Origin: Microbacterium sp. CFH 31415
GTDB taxonomy: Bacteria; Actinomycetota; Actinomycetes; Actinomycetales; Microbacteriaceae
NCBI RefSeq assembly: GCF_022538185.1
Contig: NZ_JAKYXC010000003.1
Coordinates: 62,001-126,000, forward strand
Length of the DNA stretch: 64,000 nt
Direction: 5' to 3'
Part shown: positions 50,604 to 58,574 of the stretch, in pieces
Position numbering within the stretch: the first letter of the stretch is position 1
How the letters are laid out: each line of letters starts with the position of its first letter
Translations under genes and position numbers: made by a program
Notes under the pieces: model-generated
Told to the model about the DNA's origin: nothing
Databases searched by the model: none
Seen by the model: the letters and a program-made list of their open reading frames with translations, nothing else

Positions 50604-51779
50604 ATGAAGGCGCTGACGTGGCAGGGACGACGCGAGGTCACCGTGGAGGATGTGCCCGATCCTCGGATCGAACAGCCCACCGATGCGATCGTCCGGATCA
50701 CCTCGACGGCCATCTGCGGCTCCGACCTCCACCTCTACGAGCTCTTCGGGCCGTTCATCGACAAGGGGGACGTGCTCGGCCATGAGCCGATGGGGATCGT
50801 TGTCGAGGTGGGCGACGACGTCTCGCAGCTCGCCGTCGGCGACCGCGTCGTCATCCCCTTCAACATCGCGTGCGGGCAGTGCTTCATGTGCGTGCGCGGA
50901 CTGCAGTCGCAGTGCGAGACCACACAGGTGCGGGAGTACGACAGCGGCGCCGCTCTGTTCGGCTACACCAAGCTCTACGGCCAGGTTCCCGGCGGTCAGG
51001 CCGAATACCTGCGTGTCCCGCTCGCCGACCACAACCACATCCGCGTCGGCGATGACCTTCCCGACGATCGCTACCTCTTCCTCAGCGACATCCTTCCCAC
51101 GGCGTGGCAGGGGCTCCAGTACGCCCATGTCCCCGACGGCGGGACGGTGGCGGTCATGGGGCTGGGGCCGGTGGGCCAGTTCGTCGCCCGTGCCGGCGTG
51201 CACCTCGGCTACCGGGTGCTCGCGGTCGATCCGGTGCCCGAGCGTCGGGCGATGGCCGAGCGCCACGGTGCGTCGGCCTTCGACCTGACCGACGACATCG
51301 TCGCCGAGCTGCGTGATCTCACCGAGGGGCGGGGCGCCGACGCCGTCGTCGATGCGGTCGGTCTCGAGGCCCACGGCGATCCGATGATCGCGTTCGCCCA
51401 GCGCGCGGCGGGCATGCTGCCGGATCCACTCGCCCGGAAGGTGATGGACACCGCGGGCATGGACCGGCTCGCCGCCGTCTACGCCTCGATCGACCTCGTG
51501 CGCCGCGGCGGCACGGTGTCGATCAGCGGCGTCTATGCCGGTGACGCCGACATCCTGCCGATGAAGACCATGTTCGACAAGCAGATCTCGCTGCGCATGG
51601 GGCAGTGCAACGTGAAGCGGTGGGTGGATGCGCTCCTCCCGCTCGTCGAGGACCCGGGCGATCCGCTCGGGGTCATGGATCTGACGACGCATCGCGTGCC
51701 GCTGAGCGATGCGCCCCTGATGTACAAGACGTTCCAGAAGAAGGAGGACGGATGCATCAAGGTCGTGCTCCAGCCGTGA
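50604..51779 (+). CDS. zinc-dependent alcohol/formaldehyde dehydrogenase-like protein
   Basis: 391 residues. Catalytic zinc residues are in ICGSDLHLYE and GHEPMGIV; the structural zinc lobe reads CGQCFMCVRGLQSQC with four Cys. The Rossmann motif is VMGLGPVGQFVARAG near 190. The insertion after it, and DPMIAFAQRAAGMLP, resemble the glutathione-independent formaldehyde dehydrogenase branch. It oxidises an alcohol or aldehyde with NAD(P). GGAGGA lies 7 nt before the ATG. It is monocistronic or followed by DUF72. Confidence 0.9.
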   Translation: MKALTWQGRREVTVEDVPDPRIEQPTDAIVRITSTAICGSDLHLYELFGPFIDKGDVLGHEPMGIVVEVGDDVSQLAVGDRVVIPFNIACGQCFMCVRGLQSQCETTQVREYDSGAALFGYTKLYGQVPGGQAEYLRVPLADHNHIRVGDDLPDDRYLFLSDILPTAWQGLQYAHVPDGGTVAVMGLGPVGQFVARAGVHLGYRVLAVDPVPERRAMAERHGASAFDLTDDIVAELRDLTEGRGADAVVDAVGLEAHGDPMIAFAQRAAGMLPDPLARKVMDTAGMDRLAAVYASIDLVRRGGTVSISGVYAGDADILPMKTMFDKQISLRMGQCNVKRWVDALLPLVEDPGDPLGVMDLTTHRVPLSDAPLMYKTFQKKEDGCIKVVLQP

Positions 51780-51807
51780 GCGGGCACGCGGCATCCGATT
51801 CCCCCTC

Positions 51808-52533
51808 ATGGCACGCATCGGCACCTCGGGATGGAGCTACGACCACTGGAAGGACGTGCTCTATCCTCCGCGGCTGCCCGCCGGCGCACGGCTCGAGACG
51901 TACTTCCGGGAGTTCGACACCGTCGAGCTGAACGCCTCGTTCTATCGCTGGCCGCCGCCGGCGCGGTTCGCGTCGTGGCGTGAGCGGCTGCCGCACGGCT
52001 TCGAGATGGCGGTCAAGGCGCCGCGCGGACTGACCCACGCACGACGGCTGCTGCATCCGGAAGCGTGGATCGAGCGCATCGAGGCGGGCCTGCACGAATT
52101 GGGTGTTCGACGCGGTCCGCTTCTCATCCAGCTGCACCCGTCGCACCAGCGCGACGACGCCCGGCTCGACTGGCTCCTGCGGCACCTGCCCGCGTGGGTT
52201 CGGCCGGTGGTCGAGTTCCGCCACGACTCGTGGGCGACGGAGGAGGTATTCCGGCTGCTCGAGCACCGGGGCGCGGGCTACTGCGTCATGAGCGGTGCGC
52301 GGCTGCCGTGCATGCTTCGGGCCACGGCCCCGGTCGTGTACGTGCGGCTGCACGGACCGGATCAGGAGCACCTCTACGGCGGCTCCTACTCCGACGACGA
52401 CCTGGCGTGGTGGGCGGCGCGCATCCGGGAGTGGGAGGGATCGGGTCACTCGGTCTACGCCTACTTCAACAACGACGGCGAGGGTCACGCGGTGCGCAAC
52501 GCCCGCACTCTGCGCGGGATGCTCGGCACCTGA
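51808..52533 (+). CDS. DUF72 protein
   Basis: 241 residues of the DUF72 (YecE-like) TIM-barrel family: IGTSGWSYDHWKDVLYPP, YFREFDTVELNASFYRWP, FEMAVKAPRGLTH, and YVRLHGPDQEHLYGGSYS near the end. Function is unknown; the fold suggests an enzyme. It begins 28 bp after the dehydrogenase stop with no obvious ribosome site, so it may be read through from that gene. Confidence 0.9.
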   Translation: MARIGTSGWSYDHWKDVLYPPRLPAGARLETYFREFDTVELNASFYRWPPPARFASWRERLPHGFEMAVKAPRGLTHARRLLHPEAWIERIEAGLHELGVRRGPLLIQLHPSHQRDDARLDWLLRHLPAWVRPVVEFRHDSWATEEVFRLLEHRGAGYCVMSGARLPCMLRATAPVVYVRLHGPDQEHLYGGSYSDDDLAWWAARIREWEGSGHSVYAYFNNDGEGHAVRNARTLRGMLGT

Positions 52534-52581
52534 CGTCGGTGAGGTGGCCTCCCTGCTGCGGTCGCGCGCATCAGGAGCCCT

Positions 52582-52609
52582 TTGACCTCTCAGGCCTGTC
52601 ACCTAAACT
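52582..52609 (+). promoter_or_regulatory. promoter of the VWA gene
   Basis: TTGACC (52582-52587) and TAAACT (52604-52609) are 16 bp apart, the best housekeeping-type promoter in the window. Confidence 0.6.
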
Positions 52610-52619
52610 CCACTGGAGT
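52607..52619. promoter_or_regulatory. operator-like inverted repeat at the VWA promoter
   Basis: ACTCCA-C-TGGAGT is a perfect 13-bp inverted repeat that overlaps the end of the -10 and the likely transcription start. Confidence 0.45.
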
Positions 52620-52705
52620 ATTCCCCCCGAAGTACGGCGCAGTCTTCCCCCGGGACGACGCCGTATCCCCGATGCGGGCCCCACCCGCCGTTCATCGGAG
52701 TGCCA

Positions 52706-54400
52706 TTGGTCCGAGTTCAGCCGTCTACGCCCTCCGGCACGGTGCCCACACGCGCCGCGGTCCGCGCGGCGCAGCAGAAGAAGCGCTCGCTGATCCTGGC
52801 GGGCGTGATCCTGCTCCTGGTCGTCGCCCTTGTCGCCGTGCTCGGCGTCATGTTCGTACGAGGATTCCCCGGCCCGTCCGCGCAGCAGCCCGCGCCCGAG
52901 GGCACGTGCCTCCCCGCGTCGCTGCGCATCACCGCCGACCCGGCCGTCGCCCAGGCGCTCGAGTCGATCGTCGCCGATCTCACCGGGCCGCGCACCGACT
53001 GCCCCCAGGTGTCGATCCGGGCCGAGGACAGCGCGGTCACCGCCGCAGCGATCACTGAGGGCACGGTGCCCGACTTCGACGTGTGGGTGCCCGACTCCGC
53101 GATGTGGCCCGCGCGGGCGACCGGCATGGCAGAGCTGCGGGAAGTGGATGCCGCGGACCTCGTCGTCACCGGCACGGTGGCCAGCACGCCGGTGGTCTTC
53201 GCGACGACGGAGGACACCGCGGCCGCGCTAGAGTCCGAGGGAGCCGGATTCGCGAGCCTCGCCGGCGGAACGGTGTCGGCGGTCGTGCCGGACCCCGCGG
53301 CGGTGGCCGGCAGTTCGGCGGCACTGCTCGCGCTGCAGACCGCGGTCGGCGGCGATGCGCGAGTCTTCACGGCGCTGGCGCTCGGCCTCGAGCGGGGTGT
53401 CGTCGCGACGGCCGCGGACGCGCTCGCCGCGGCATCCGCCGCTACCACTCCGACCATCGCGGTGACGACCGAGCAGGCCCTCCTCGCATACGGAACCGCC
53501 GCTGACGCTCCGCTCGTGCCGGTCTTCCCCACCGATGTGAAGCCCGCCGTGAGCATGCCGCTCGTGACGCTCGGCGACGCCACGGTCGACACGCTCGAGG
53601 CCGTCGACGTGCTGTCCGAGGCGGTGGCCGGCGCATCCGAGCGGCTCGCCGAGTACGGACTGCGGGATGCCGCCGGCCACGCGGCCGGTGCCACGGGCGG
53701 CGACGCCGCCGTGGTGGCGGCCGACCCCGCCGACGGCGCCAACCAGGCGGAGGCGCTGCGCACCTGGCAGATGCTCACCGCGCCGTCGCGCATGATCGCG
53801 CTCAACGACGTCTCGGGATCCATGAACCAGCCCGCGACCGCCGACATGCGCCGCATCGACCTGTTCGAGCAGGCCGCGGTCCGTGCCATCAACTCGCTCT
53901 CGGACGACTCCTCGATCGCGAACTGGGTCTTCTCCAGCCGTCGCATCGGCGGCCAGGACTGGCAGGAGATCGTGCCGTTCGGCGAGCTGGGCGACCCCGC
54001 GCACAAGCAGCGCATGATCGACTCGGCGAACGGTCTCGACAGCCTCGTCGGCGGGGGCACCGGCCTCTACGACAGTGTTCTGGCCGCCGTGACCTATCTG
54101 CGCGAGACGTACGTCGCGGGGCAGGTCAACCTCGTGCTGCTCAACACCGACGGCTTCAACGAGGACGATGAGGGTCTCGACCTGCCTGGTCTGCTCGTCG
54201 AGCTGGAGAAGCTGCGGGATCCGGCGAAGCCGGTCGCGGTGATCGCGATCGGCTACGGTCCCGACACCGACCAGGCCGCGCTGGAGCAGATCGCCGCAGC
54301 CACGGACGGCGCGGCGTATCAGGCGCTCAAACCGACGGACATCGGCACGGTGCTGATCGACGCGGTCACGCAGCGCGGCTGCCGCCCGAACTGCGGGTAG
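52706..54400 (+). CDS. membrane-anchored protein with solute-binding-like and VWA domains
   Basis: About 564 residues. A cytoplasmic head (~28 residues) and one membrane helix (LILAGVILLLVVALVAVLGV) lead to an outer region. Residues ~65-345 resemble a periplasmic-binding-protein fold (DFDVWVPDSAMWP, TPVVFATTEDTA). Residues ~355-560 are a von Willebrand A domain with the metal site DVSGSMNQP, GGTGLYDSV and LLNTDGFNED. It probably binds metal-dependent protein or ligand partners at the surface. GTG 52700 and TTG 52706 are both possible; CGGAG suits TTG. The C-terminus has two Cys (GCRPNCG). Confidence 0.82.
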   Translation: MVRVQPSTPSGTVPTRAAVRAAQQKKRSLILAGVILLLVVALVAVLGVMFVRGFPGPSAQQPAPEGTCLPASLRITADPAVAQALESIVADLTGPRTDCPQVSIRAEDSAVTAAAITEGTVPDFDVWVPDSAMWPARATGMAELREVDAADLVVTGTVASTPVVFATTEDTAAALESEGAGFASLAGGTVSAVVPDPAAVAGSSAALLALQTAVGGDARVFTALALGLERGVVATAADALAAASAATTPTIAVTTEQALLAYGTAADAPLVPVFPTDVKPAVSMPLVTLGDATVDTLEAVDVLSEAVAGASERLAEYGLRDAAGHAAGATGGDAAVVAADPADGANQAEALRTWQMLTAPSRMIALNDVSGSMNQPATADMRRIDLFEQAAVRAINSLSDDSSIANWVFSSRRIGGQDWQEIVPFGELGDPAHKQRMIDSANGLDSLVGGGTGLYDSVLAAVTYLRETYVAGQVNLVLLNTDGFNEDDEGLDLPGLLVELEKLRDPAKPVAVIAIGYGPDTDQAALEQIAAATDGAAYQALKPTDIGTVLIDAVTQRGCRPNCG

Positions 54401-54458
54401 TGAACGAGCGGATGCCGCGACGGGATGGCATGCGGAGGGTTGCGTGCGCATGCACGGC

Positions 54459-55610
54459 TCATCGCCTGACAGCGAGGAGACCGCCCACGCCACAGAGCGC
54501 GGCCATCGCGAAGGCGAGCGCTTGGTACGAACCCATCGCGCCCGCGATCGCCGAGGCCGCTCCCGGCGCCAACGCGGTGAGCGCGATGACGGGCAGGGCG
54601 AGCGCGCCGTTGAGGCGTCCGTACTGCGCGTGGCCCCACCGGTCAGAGATCGCGGAGGCCTGCACCAGAGTGTGGACTCCTCGCAGTGCACCCGTGATCA
54701 CCGCAGCGAGGAAGATCCCCACGGTGCCCTGTGCGGCACCGAAGCCGGCCAGCGCAACCGCCCCCGCGAGCCCGACGGCGACCGTTGCCACCCACGGCGC
54801 CGCGGCATGCGGGAGTGCGAGGTAAACGAGGCGGCCGAGCACCGAGCCGGCCCCGATGACGCCGAGGACCCACGCCGCCGCCTGGAGGTCGAGGCCCTTC
54901 TCCAAATACGCAGGCACAGCGGAGAGCGTGACCGCGTATAAGGCGAACGACATCGTCGCGAAGGAGAGGCCGAGCAGCCAGAACCTCGCCGACGACAGGA
55001 CGCCGGTCGAATCCTCGGCCGACCGCGTCTCCACGATCGGCTCCCATCCGTCCTCGATGGCGATCGTGTAGATCGGCACCACGACCAGGGTGATGAGCCC
55101 GGCGAGAATCGCGAAGGTGATCCGCCATCCGAACACGTCCACGAGTGCTGCGGTCAGTGGTGCGAAGATCGTGGACGCGAGGCCGCCGGCCAGAGTCACG
55201 ATCGTCAGCGGTCCGTGCCGAGCGCCGCGGTAGCGGTGCGTGATGACGGTGAAGACGGCCTGGTAGAGCACGGCCGACTGAGCGGCTCCCACGAGAAGCC
55301 ATGCGGCGGCGAAGACCAGGACATCCTGCGCGGCGGCCGCGCACAAGAGGGCGCCCCCGGAGGCGACGGCTCCGACGACCATCACGACCCGGGGCCGGGC
55401 ATCGAGCCAGCGTCCGACGACAACGCCGCACGCAGCGGAGACCATCAGCCCACCCGTCACAGCGAGGAAGATGCTCTGCTCATCCCAGCCGGTCTCCGTG
55501 GCGATCGCAGGCGCCGCCACCAGGACGGCGTAGTAGAGGGCGCCCCATGCGACGACCTGGGCCACGGCCAGCAGGGCGAGCGCGACCCGCGGTCGCGACC
55601 CGGCGAGCAT
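54459..55610 (-). CDS. MFS transporter of the arsenic cluster
   Basis: 383 residues with twelve predicted membrane helices; the loop GRWLDARPRVVMVV between helices 2 and 3 matches the MFS signature. It is the last gene of the arsR-aquaporin-MFS operon, starting in the aquaporin stop (TGATG). By position it is a candidate arsenic or organoarsenical exporter, taking the place of Acr3 or ArsB. MFS arsenic exporters (ArsK, ArsJ) exist, but I cannot place this protein in either family. The N-terminus MLAGSRPRVALAL was chosen by the overlap. Confidence 0.85.
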   Translation of the reverse strand: MLAGSRPRVALALLAVAQVVAWGALYYAVLVAAPAIATETGWDEQSIFLAVTGGLMVSAACGVVVGRWLDARPRVVMVVGAVASGGALLCAAAAQDVLVFAAAWLLVGAAQSAVLYQAVFTVITHRYRGARHGPLTIVTLAGGLASTIFAPLTAALVDVFGWRITFAILAGLITLVVVPIYTIAIEDGWEPIVETRSAEDSTGVLSSARFWLLGLSFATMSFALYAVTLSAVPAYLEKGLDLQAAAWVLGVIGAGSVLGRLVYLALPHAAAPWVATVAVGLAGAVALAGFGAAQGTVGIFLAAVITGALRGVHTLVQASAISDRWGHAQYGRLNGALALPVIALTALAPGAASAIAGAMGSYQALAFAMAALCGVGGLLAVRR

Positions 55611-56293
55611 CAGGCCTCGACGGTGACGCGCTTGCCCTCGATCCGGAACAGCGCGCGGACTGCGATCCAGCCCAGGGCCGCCCCGACGATCTGAGCGGCG
55701 ATGAACGGGAGCGCTGACGCGGGGGAGATGCCGGCGAAGGTGTCGGTGAACATCCGGCCGACGGTGATCGCCGGGTTCGCGAAGCTCGACGATGACGTGA
55801 AGAAGTACGCCGCGCCGATGTAAGCGCCTACAGCGGGAGCGGCCAGGTGCGAGCGTCCGGTGCGCACCAGGGCGAAGATGACCACGACGAGCCCGGCGGT
55901 CGCCACCACCTCGCCGAGAAGCAGGGGCCATCCGGCTCGCTCGGTGGTGCTCCACGCGACGGCGGGCTCGTCGAACATCAGGTTGGCGAGGATGGCGCCG
56001 GCGATGCATCCGATCACTTGAGCAGGGATGTAGACGGCGGCGATCGACCACTTCTCGCGGTGGAGGGTGATGTCGGCGAGGGTGACGACCGGGTTGAAAT
56101 GAGCGCCCGAGACCGTCGCGAACACGAGGATGAGGACCGTGAGGCCCAAGGCGGTCGCGAACGCGTTCTCGAACAGTTGCAGGCCGGTGTCGCCGGGGGA
56201 GAGCCGCTGTGCGGCGATTCCCGAACCGACCACCACGGTCGTCAGGCCCGCGCTTCCGAGGAACTCGCCCGCCACGGCGCGTGCGCTGCTCAC
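55610..56293 (-). CDS. aquaporin/MIP channel, arsenite-channel-like (AqpS position)
   Basis: 227 residues, six helices and two half-helices. The pore motifs are NPV in GAHFNPVVTLAD and NPA in SSFANPAITVGR. Position directly after arsR matches the arsR-aqpS order of Sinorhizobium, where the channel lets As(III) made by ArsC flow out. The GTG start overlaps the arsR stop (GTGA) and its own stop overlaps the MFS start, so the three are tightly co-translated. Solute selectivity is not proved by sequence. Confidence 0.88.
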   Translation of the reverse strand: MSSARAVAGEFLGSAGLTTVVVGSGIAAQRLSPGDTGLQLFENAFATALGLTVLILVFATVSGAHFNPVVTLADITLHREKWSIAAVYIPAQVIGCIAGAILANLMFDEPAVAWSTTERAGWPLLLGEVVATAGLVVVIFALVRTGRSHLAAPAVGAYIGAAYFFTSSSSFANPAITVGRMFTDTFAGISPASALPFIAAQIVGAALGWIAVRALFRIEGKRVTVEA

Positions 56294-56634
56294 GAGGTGA
56301 CGAAGAGCTGTGCCACGCGGTCGAGCGCTCCCGGCACGAGTGCGTAGTACGCCCACGTGCCTCGCTTGGTCCGCGAGAGGAACCCGGCCTCGCTGAGCAC
56401 CTTCAGGTGGTGGGATACCGTCGGCTGGCTGAGACCGACGGGCTCGATCAGGTCGCAGACGCATGCCTCGGCGTCTTCCGATGCAGCGACGATCGAGAGC
56501 AGCCGCAAGCGCGTCGGATCGGCGAGGGCCTTCATGGTGTGCGCCAGCTGCTCTGCATCCTCCGGCGAGAGCGTGTCGCGGACGAGCGGCGCACAACAGG
56601 TGGCGGTCACATCGGTCACCTCGAGCGTGATCAT
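56290..56634 (-). CDS. arsR: ArsR-family arsenic-responsive repressor
   Basis: 114 residues. Winged helix with EACVCDLIEPVGLSQPTVSHHLKVLSEAGFL: the CxC pair (Cys58, Cys60) in helix 3 is the classical As(III) site. A second pair, Cys13-Cys14 near the N-terminus, may add ligands. It represses until As(III) binds. It heads the minus-strand operon and faces the ArsO-like gene across an 86-bp gap full of TCGATA words, so it probably controls both directions. Confidence 0.95.
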   Translation of the reverse strand: MITLEVTDVTATCCAPLVRDTLSPEDAEQLAHTMKALADPTRLRLLSIVAASEDAEACVCDLIEPVGLSQPTVSHHLKVLSEAGFLSRTKRGTWAYYALVPGALDRVAQLFVTS

Positions 56635-56647
56635 GCATCGACAATAC

Positions 56648-56706
56648 TCGATATTGACACTCGTCGATAGATGGGTGCAGACTGCGATATCGAAAGTCAT
56701 CGATAT
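56648..56706. promoter_or_regulatory. TCGATA-box array between arsR and the ArsO-like gene
   Basis: TCGATAT (56648), TCGATA (56664), ATATCGA (56687) and ATCGATAT (56699) give four related sites in both orientations within 59 bp, as expected for a divergent ArsR-controlled promoter. Confidence 0.55.
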
Positions 56707-56720
56707 TACGGAGGCACACC

Positions 56721-58037
56721 GTGACCCTGCTCGATCTCACCCCCCGCGTCGCCACGAACGATCGCCTCTCGACGCTTCCCGTCGTCGTGGTCGGAGCCGG
56801 TCCGATCGGCCTCGCCGCTGCAGCGCATCTCATCGATCGCGGCATCGACGTCGTGGTCCTCGAATCCGGTGAGAGTGTCGGCGCCAGCATCCGCTCGTGG
56901 GGCCACACGCGGCTGTTCTCGCCGTGGAAGCATCTGGTCGACCCCGTAGCCCGCCGCATGCTCGAAGCATCCGGGTGGGAGCTTCGCGACCCCGAGCGAG
57001 CGCCGACGGGTGCCGAACTGGTCGAGCACTACCTGGAGCCGCTGGCCGCCCTCGCCCCGATGGCATCAGTGATCCGGACCGGCACCCGGGTCGTCGCCGT
57101 GACTCGCGAGGGGATGGACCGAACGCGTTCCCGGGCACGCGCGGCCACACCGTTCGTCGTCCGCGTCACGACCGACAACGGCCTCGAGGAACTCTCGGCA
57201 CGGGCGGTGATCGATGCATCCGGTACCTACTCGACGCCCAACCCACTGTCCTCGAACGGGCTCGGGCTCCTCGGCTCCGAGGAGATCGCGGATGCCGTCA
57301 CGCCGGCTCTTCCAGACGTGCTCGGTCGCGACCGTGCGCAGTTCGCCGGGCGGCACACCACGGTGGTCGGTGCGGGCCACTCAGCGGCGAACACGCTGCT
57401 GGGCCTTGCCGAGCTCGCGCGCCAGGAACCGGGCACCTCCGTGACCTGGTTGATCCGCAATGCCCAGGCCGTGCGGGTGTCCTCCGCTCCCGACGACGAA
57501 CTCGCCGACCGCGCCAAGCTCGGCAGCCGCGTCGACCAAGCCGTCGCCGCGGGAACGGTCACGGTGGTCGACGGGTTCGAGATCCTTCGTGCACGGCGCA
57601 TCGACGGTCATGTCGAGCTGGTCGGTCACCGCCGTGGCGAGGTCGTCACGCACGAGACCGATCTCGTGGTCAACGCCACCGGATTCCGCCCTGACCTCGA
57701 AATGCTGCGCGAGATCCGCCTGGAGCTGGACGACATCGTCGAAGCGCCCAAGCGGCTCGCACCTCTGATCGACCCGAACGTCCACTCCTGCGGCACCGTC
57801 GAGCCGCACGGCTTCCGCGAGCTCACGCACCCTGAGAACGGGTTCTTCATCGTCGGCATGAAGTCCTACGGCCGCGCCCCCACCTTCCTCCTCGCGACCG
57901 GGTACGAGCAGATTCGCTCGGTGGCCGCGTGGCTGGACGGCGACCTCGCCTCTGCCTCGCAGGTCGAGCTGGTGCTGCCGGCGACCGGCGTGTGCTCCAC
58001 CGACCTGGCGGACGCAGCAGGAGGCTGCTGCTCGTGA
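56721..58037 (+). CDS. FAD-dependent monooxygenase-like protein of arsenic operons (ArsO-like)
   Basis: 438 residues. FAD motif VVVGAGPIGLAAAAHLIDRG near 22, NADP motif VVGAGHSAANTLLG near 215, and a conserved VNATGFRPDLEML. This flavoprotein type recurs in actinobacterial ars operons and has been called ArsO. The reaction is unproved, possibly oxidation of arsenite or organoarsenicals. The C-terminus is Cys-rich (GVCSTDL, GGCCS), which could bind arsenic. The GTG has GGAGG 6 nt upstream; the stop overlaps the next start. Confidence 0.82.
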   Translation: MTLLDLTPRVATNDRLSTLPVVVVGAGPIGLAAAAHLIDRGIDVVVLESGESVGASIRSWGHTRLFSPWKHLVDPVARRMLEASGWELRDPERAPTGAELVEHYLEPLAALAPMASVIRTGTRVVAVTREGMDRTRSRARAATPFVVRVTTDNGLEELSARAVIDASGTYSTPNPLSSNGLGLLGSEEIADAVTPALPDVLGRDRAQFAGRHTTVVGAGHSAANTLLGLAELARQEPGTSVTWLIRNAQAVRVSSAPDDELADRAKLGSRVDQAVAAGTVTVVDGFEILRARRIDGHVELVGHRRGEVVTHETDLVVNATGFRPDLEMLREIRLELDDIVEAPKRLAPLIDPNVHSCGTVEPHGFRELTHPENGFFIVGMKSYGRAPTFLLATGYEQIRSVAAWLDGDLASASQVELVLPATGVCSTDLADAAGGCCS

Positions 58038-58546
58038 CACGGATCCGGCCGATGGTTCCCGAGGACTGGACCGACGTCGAGCGGATCTACGCGCAAGGCA
58101 TCGAAGACGGCGAAGCCACGTTCGAGACGACGACCCCCACCTGGGAGGCCTTCCACGCCGGCAAGCTCCCCTACGCGCGCCTGGTGGCTGTGGGCGACGC
58201 CGGCCAGGTGCTCGGGTGGGCGGCAGCATCGGCCGTCTCAGGTCGGCCCGCGTACTCCGGGGTCGTCGAGCACTCGGTCTACATCGACCGCGATGCGCGT
58301 GGTGGCGGCATCGGGCGCGCTCTCCTCGACGCGTTCATCCAGGCGGCGGAGGATGCCGGCGTCTGGACGATCCAGTCCAGCGTCTTCCCCGAGAATTCCG
58401 CCAGCCTGCGCGTCCACGAGAGGGCGGGATTCCGAGTAGTGGGCCGTCGCGAACGGATCGCGCGATCCGGCCTCGGGCCGCACGCGGGCCGGTGGCGCGA
58501 CACGGTGGTGATCGAACGACGCAGCGATCGCAACGGGACCGATTGA
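58034..58546 (+). CDS. GNAT acetyltransferase, ArsN1/phosphinothricin-type
   Basis: 170 residues with a complete GNAT fold: TRIRPMVPEDWTDVERIYAQGIEDGEATFE, EHSVYIDRDARGGGIGRALL (acetyl-CoA loop) and NSASLRVHERAGFRVVGRRE. This PAT-like group includes ArsN1, which N-acetylates the arsenic antibiotic arsinothricin and phosphinothricin. Location inside the ars cluster favours that role over a herbicide role. The GTG start overlaps the previous stop (GTGA). Confidence 0.85.
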   Translation: MTRIRPMVPEDWTDVERIYAQGIEDGEATFETTTPTWEAFHAGKLPYARLVAVGDAGQVLGWAAASAVSGRPAYSGVVEHSVYIDRDARGGGIGRALLDAFIQAAEDAGVWTIQSSVFPENSASLRVHERAGFRVVGRRERIARSGLGPHAGRWRDTVVIERRSDRNGTD

Positions 58547-58558
58547 ATCAGCCGGTCG

Positions 58559-58574
58559 ATAGACTCCGATCTAT
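58559..58574. promoter_or_regulatory. ATAGA-N6-TCTAT operator-like repeat, copy 1
   Basis: A perfect 5-bp dyad with 6-bp spacer that overlaps the -10 and the ATG of the ArsR-ArsC fusion gene. The same dyad and spacing recur before arsC at 59480. Confidence 0.6.
58560..58565 (+). promoter_or_regulatory. -10 of leaderless arsR-arsC fusion gene
   Basis: TAGACT ends 7 nt before the ATG and is embedded in the ATAGA-N6-TCTAT dyad. Confidence 0.5.

Noticed and set aside
58034..58546. A bialaphos/phosphinothricin herbicide-resistance gene
   Set aside because: The fold is the same, but operon context with ars genes favours an ArsN1 role; specific substrate cannot be set by sequence.
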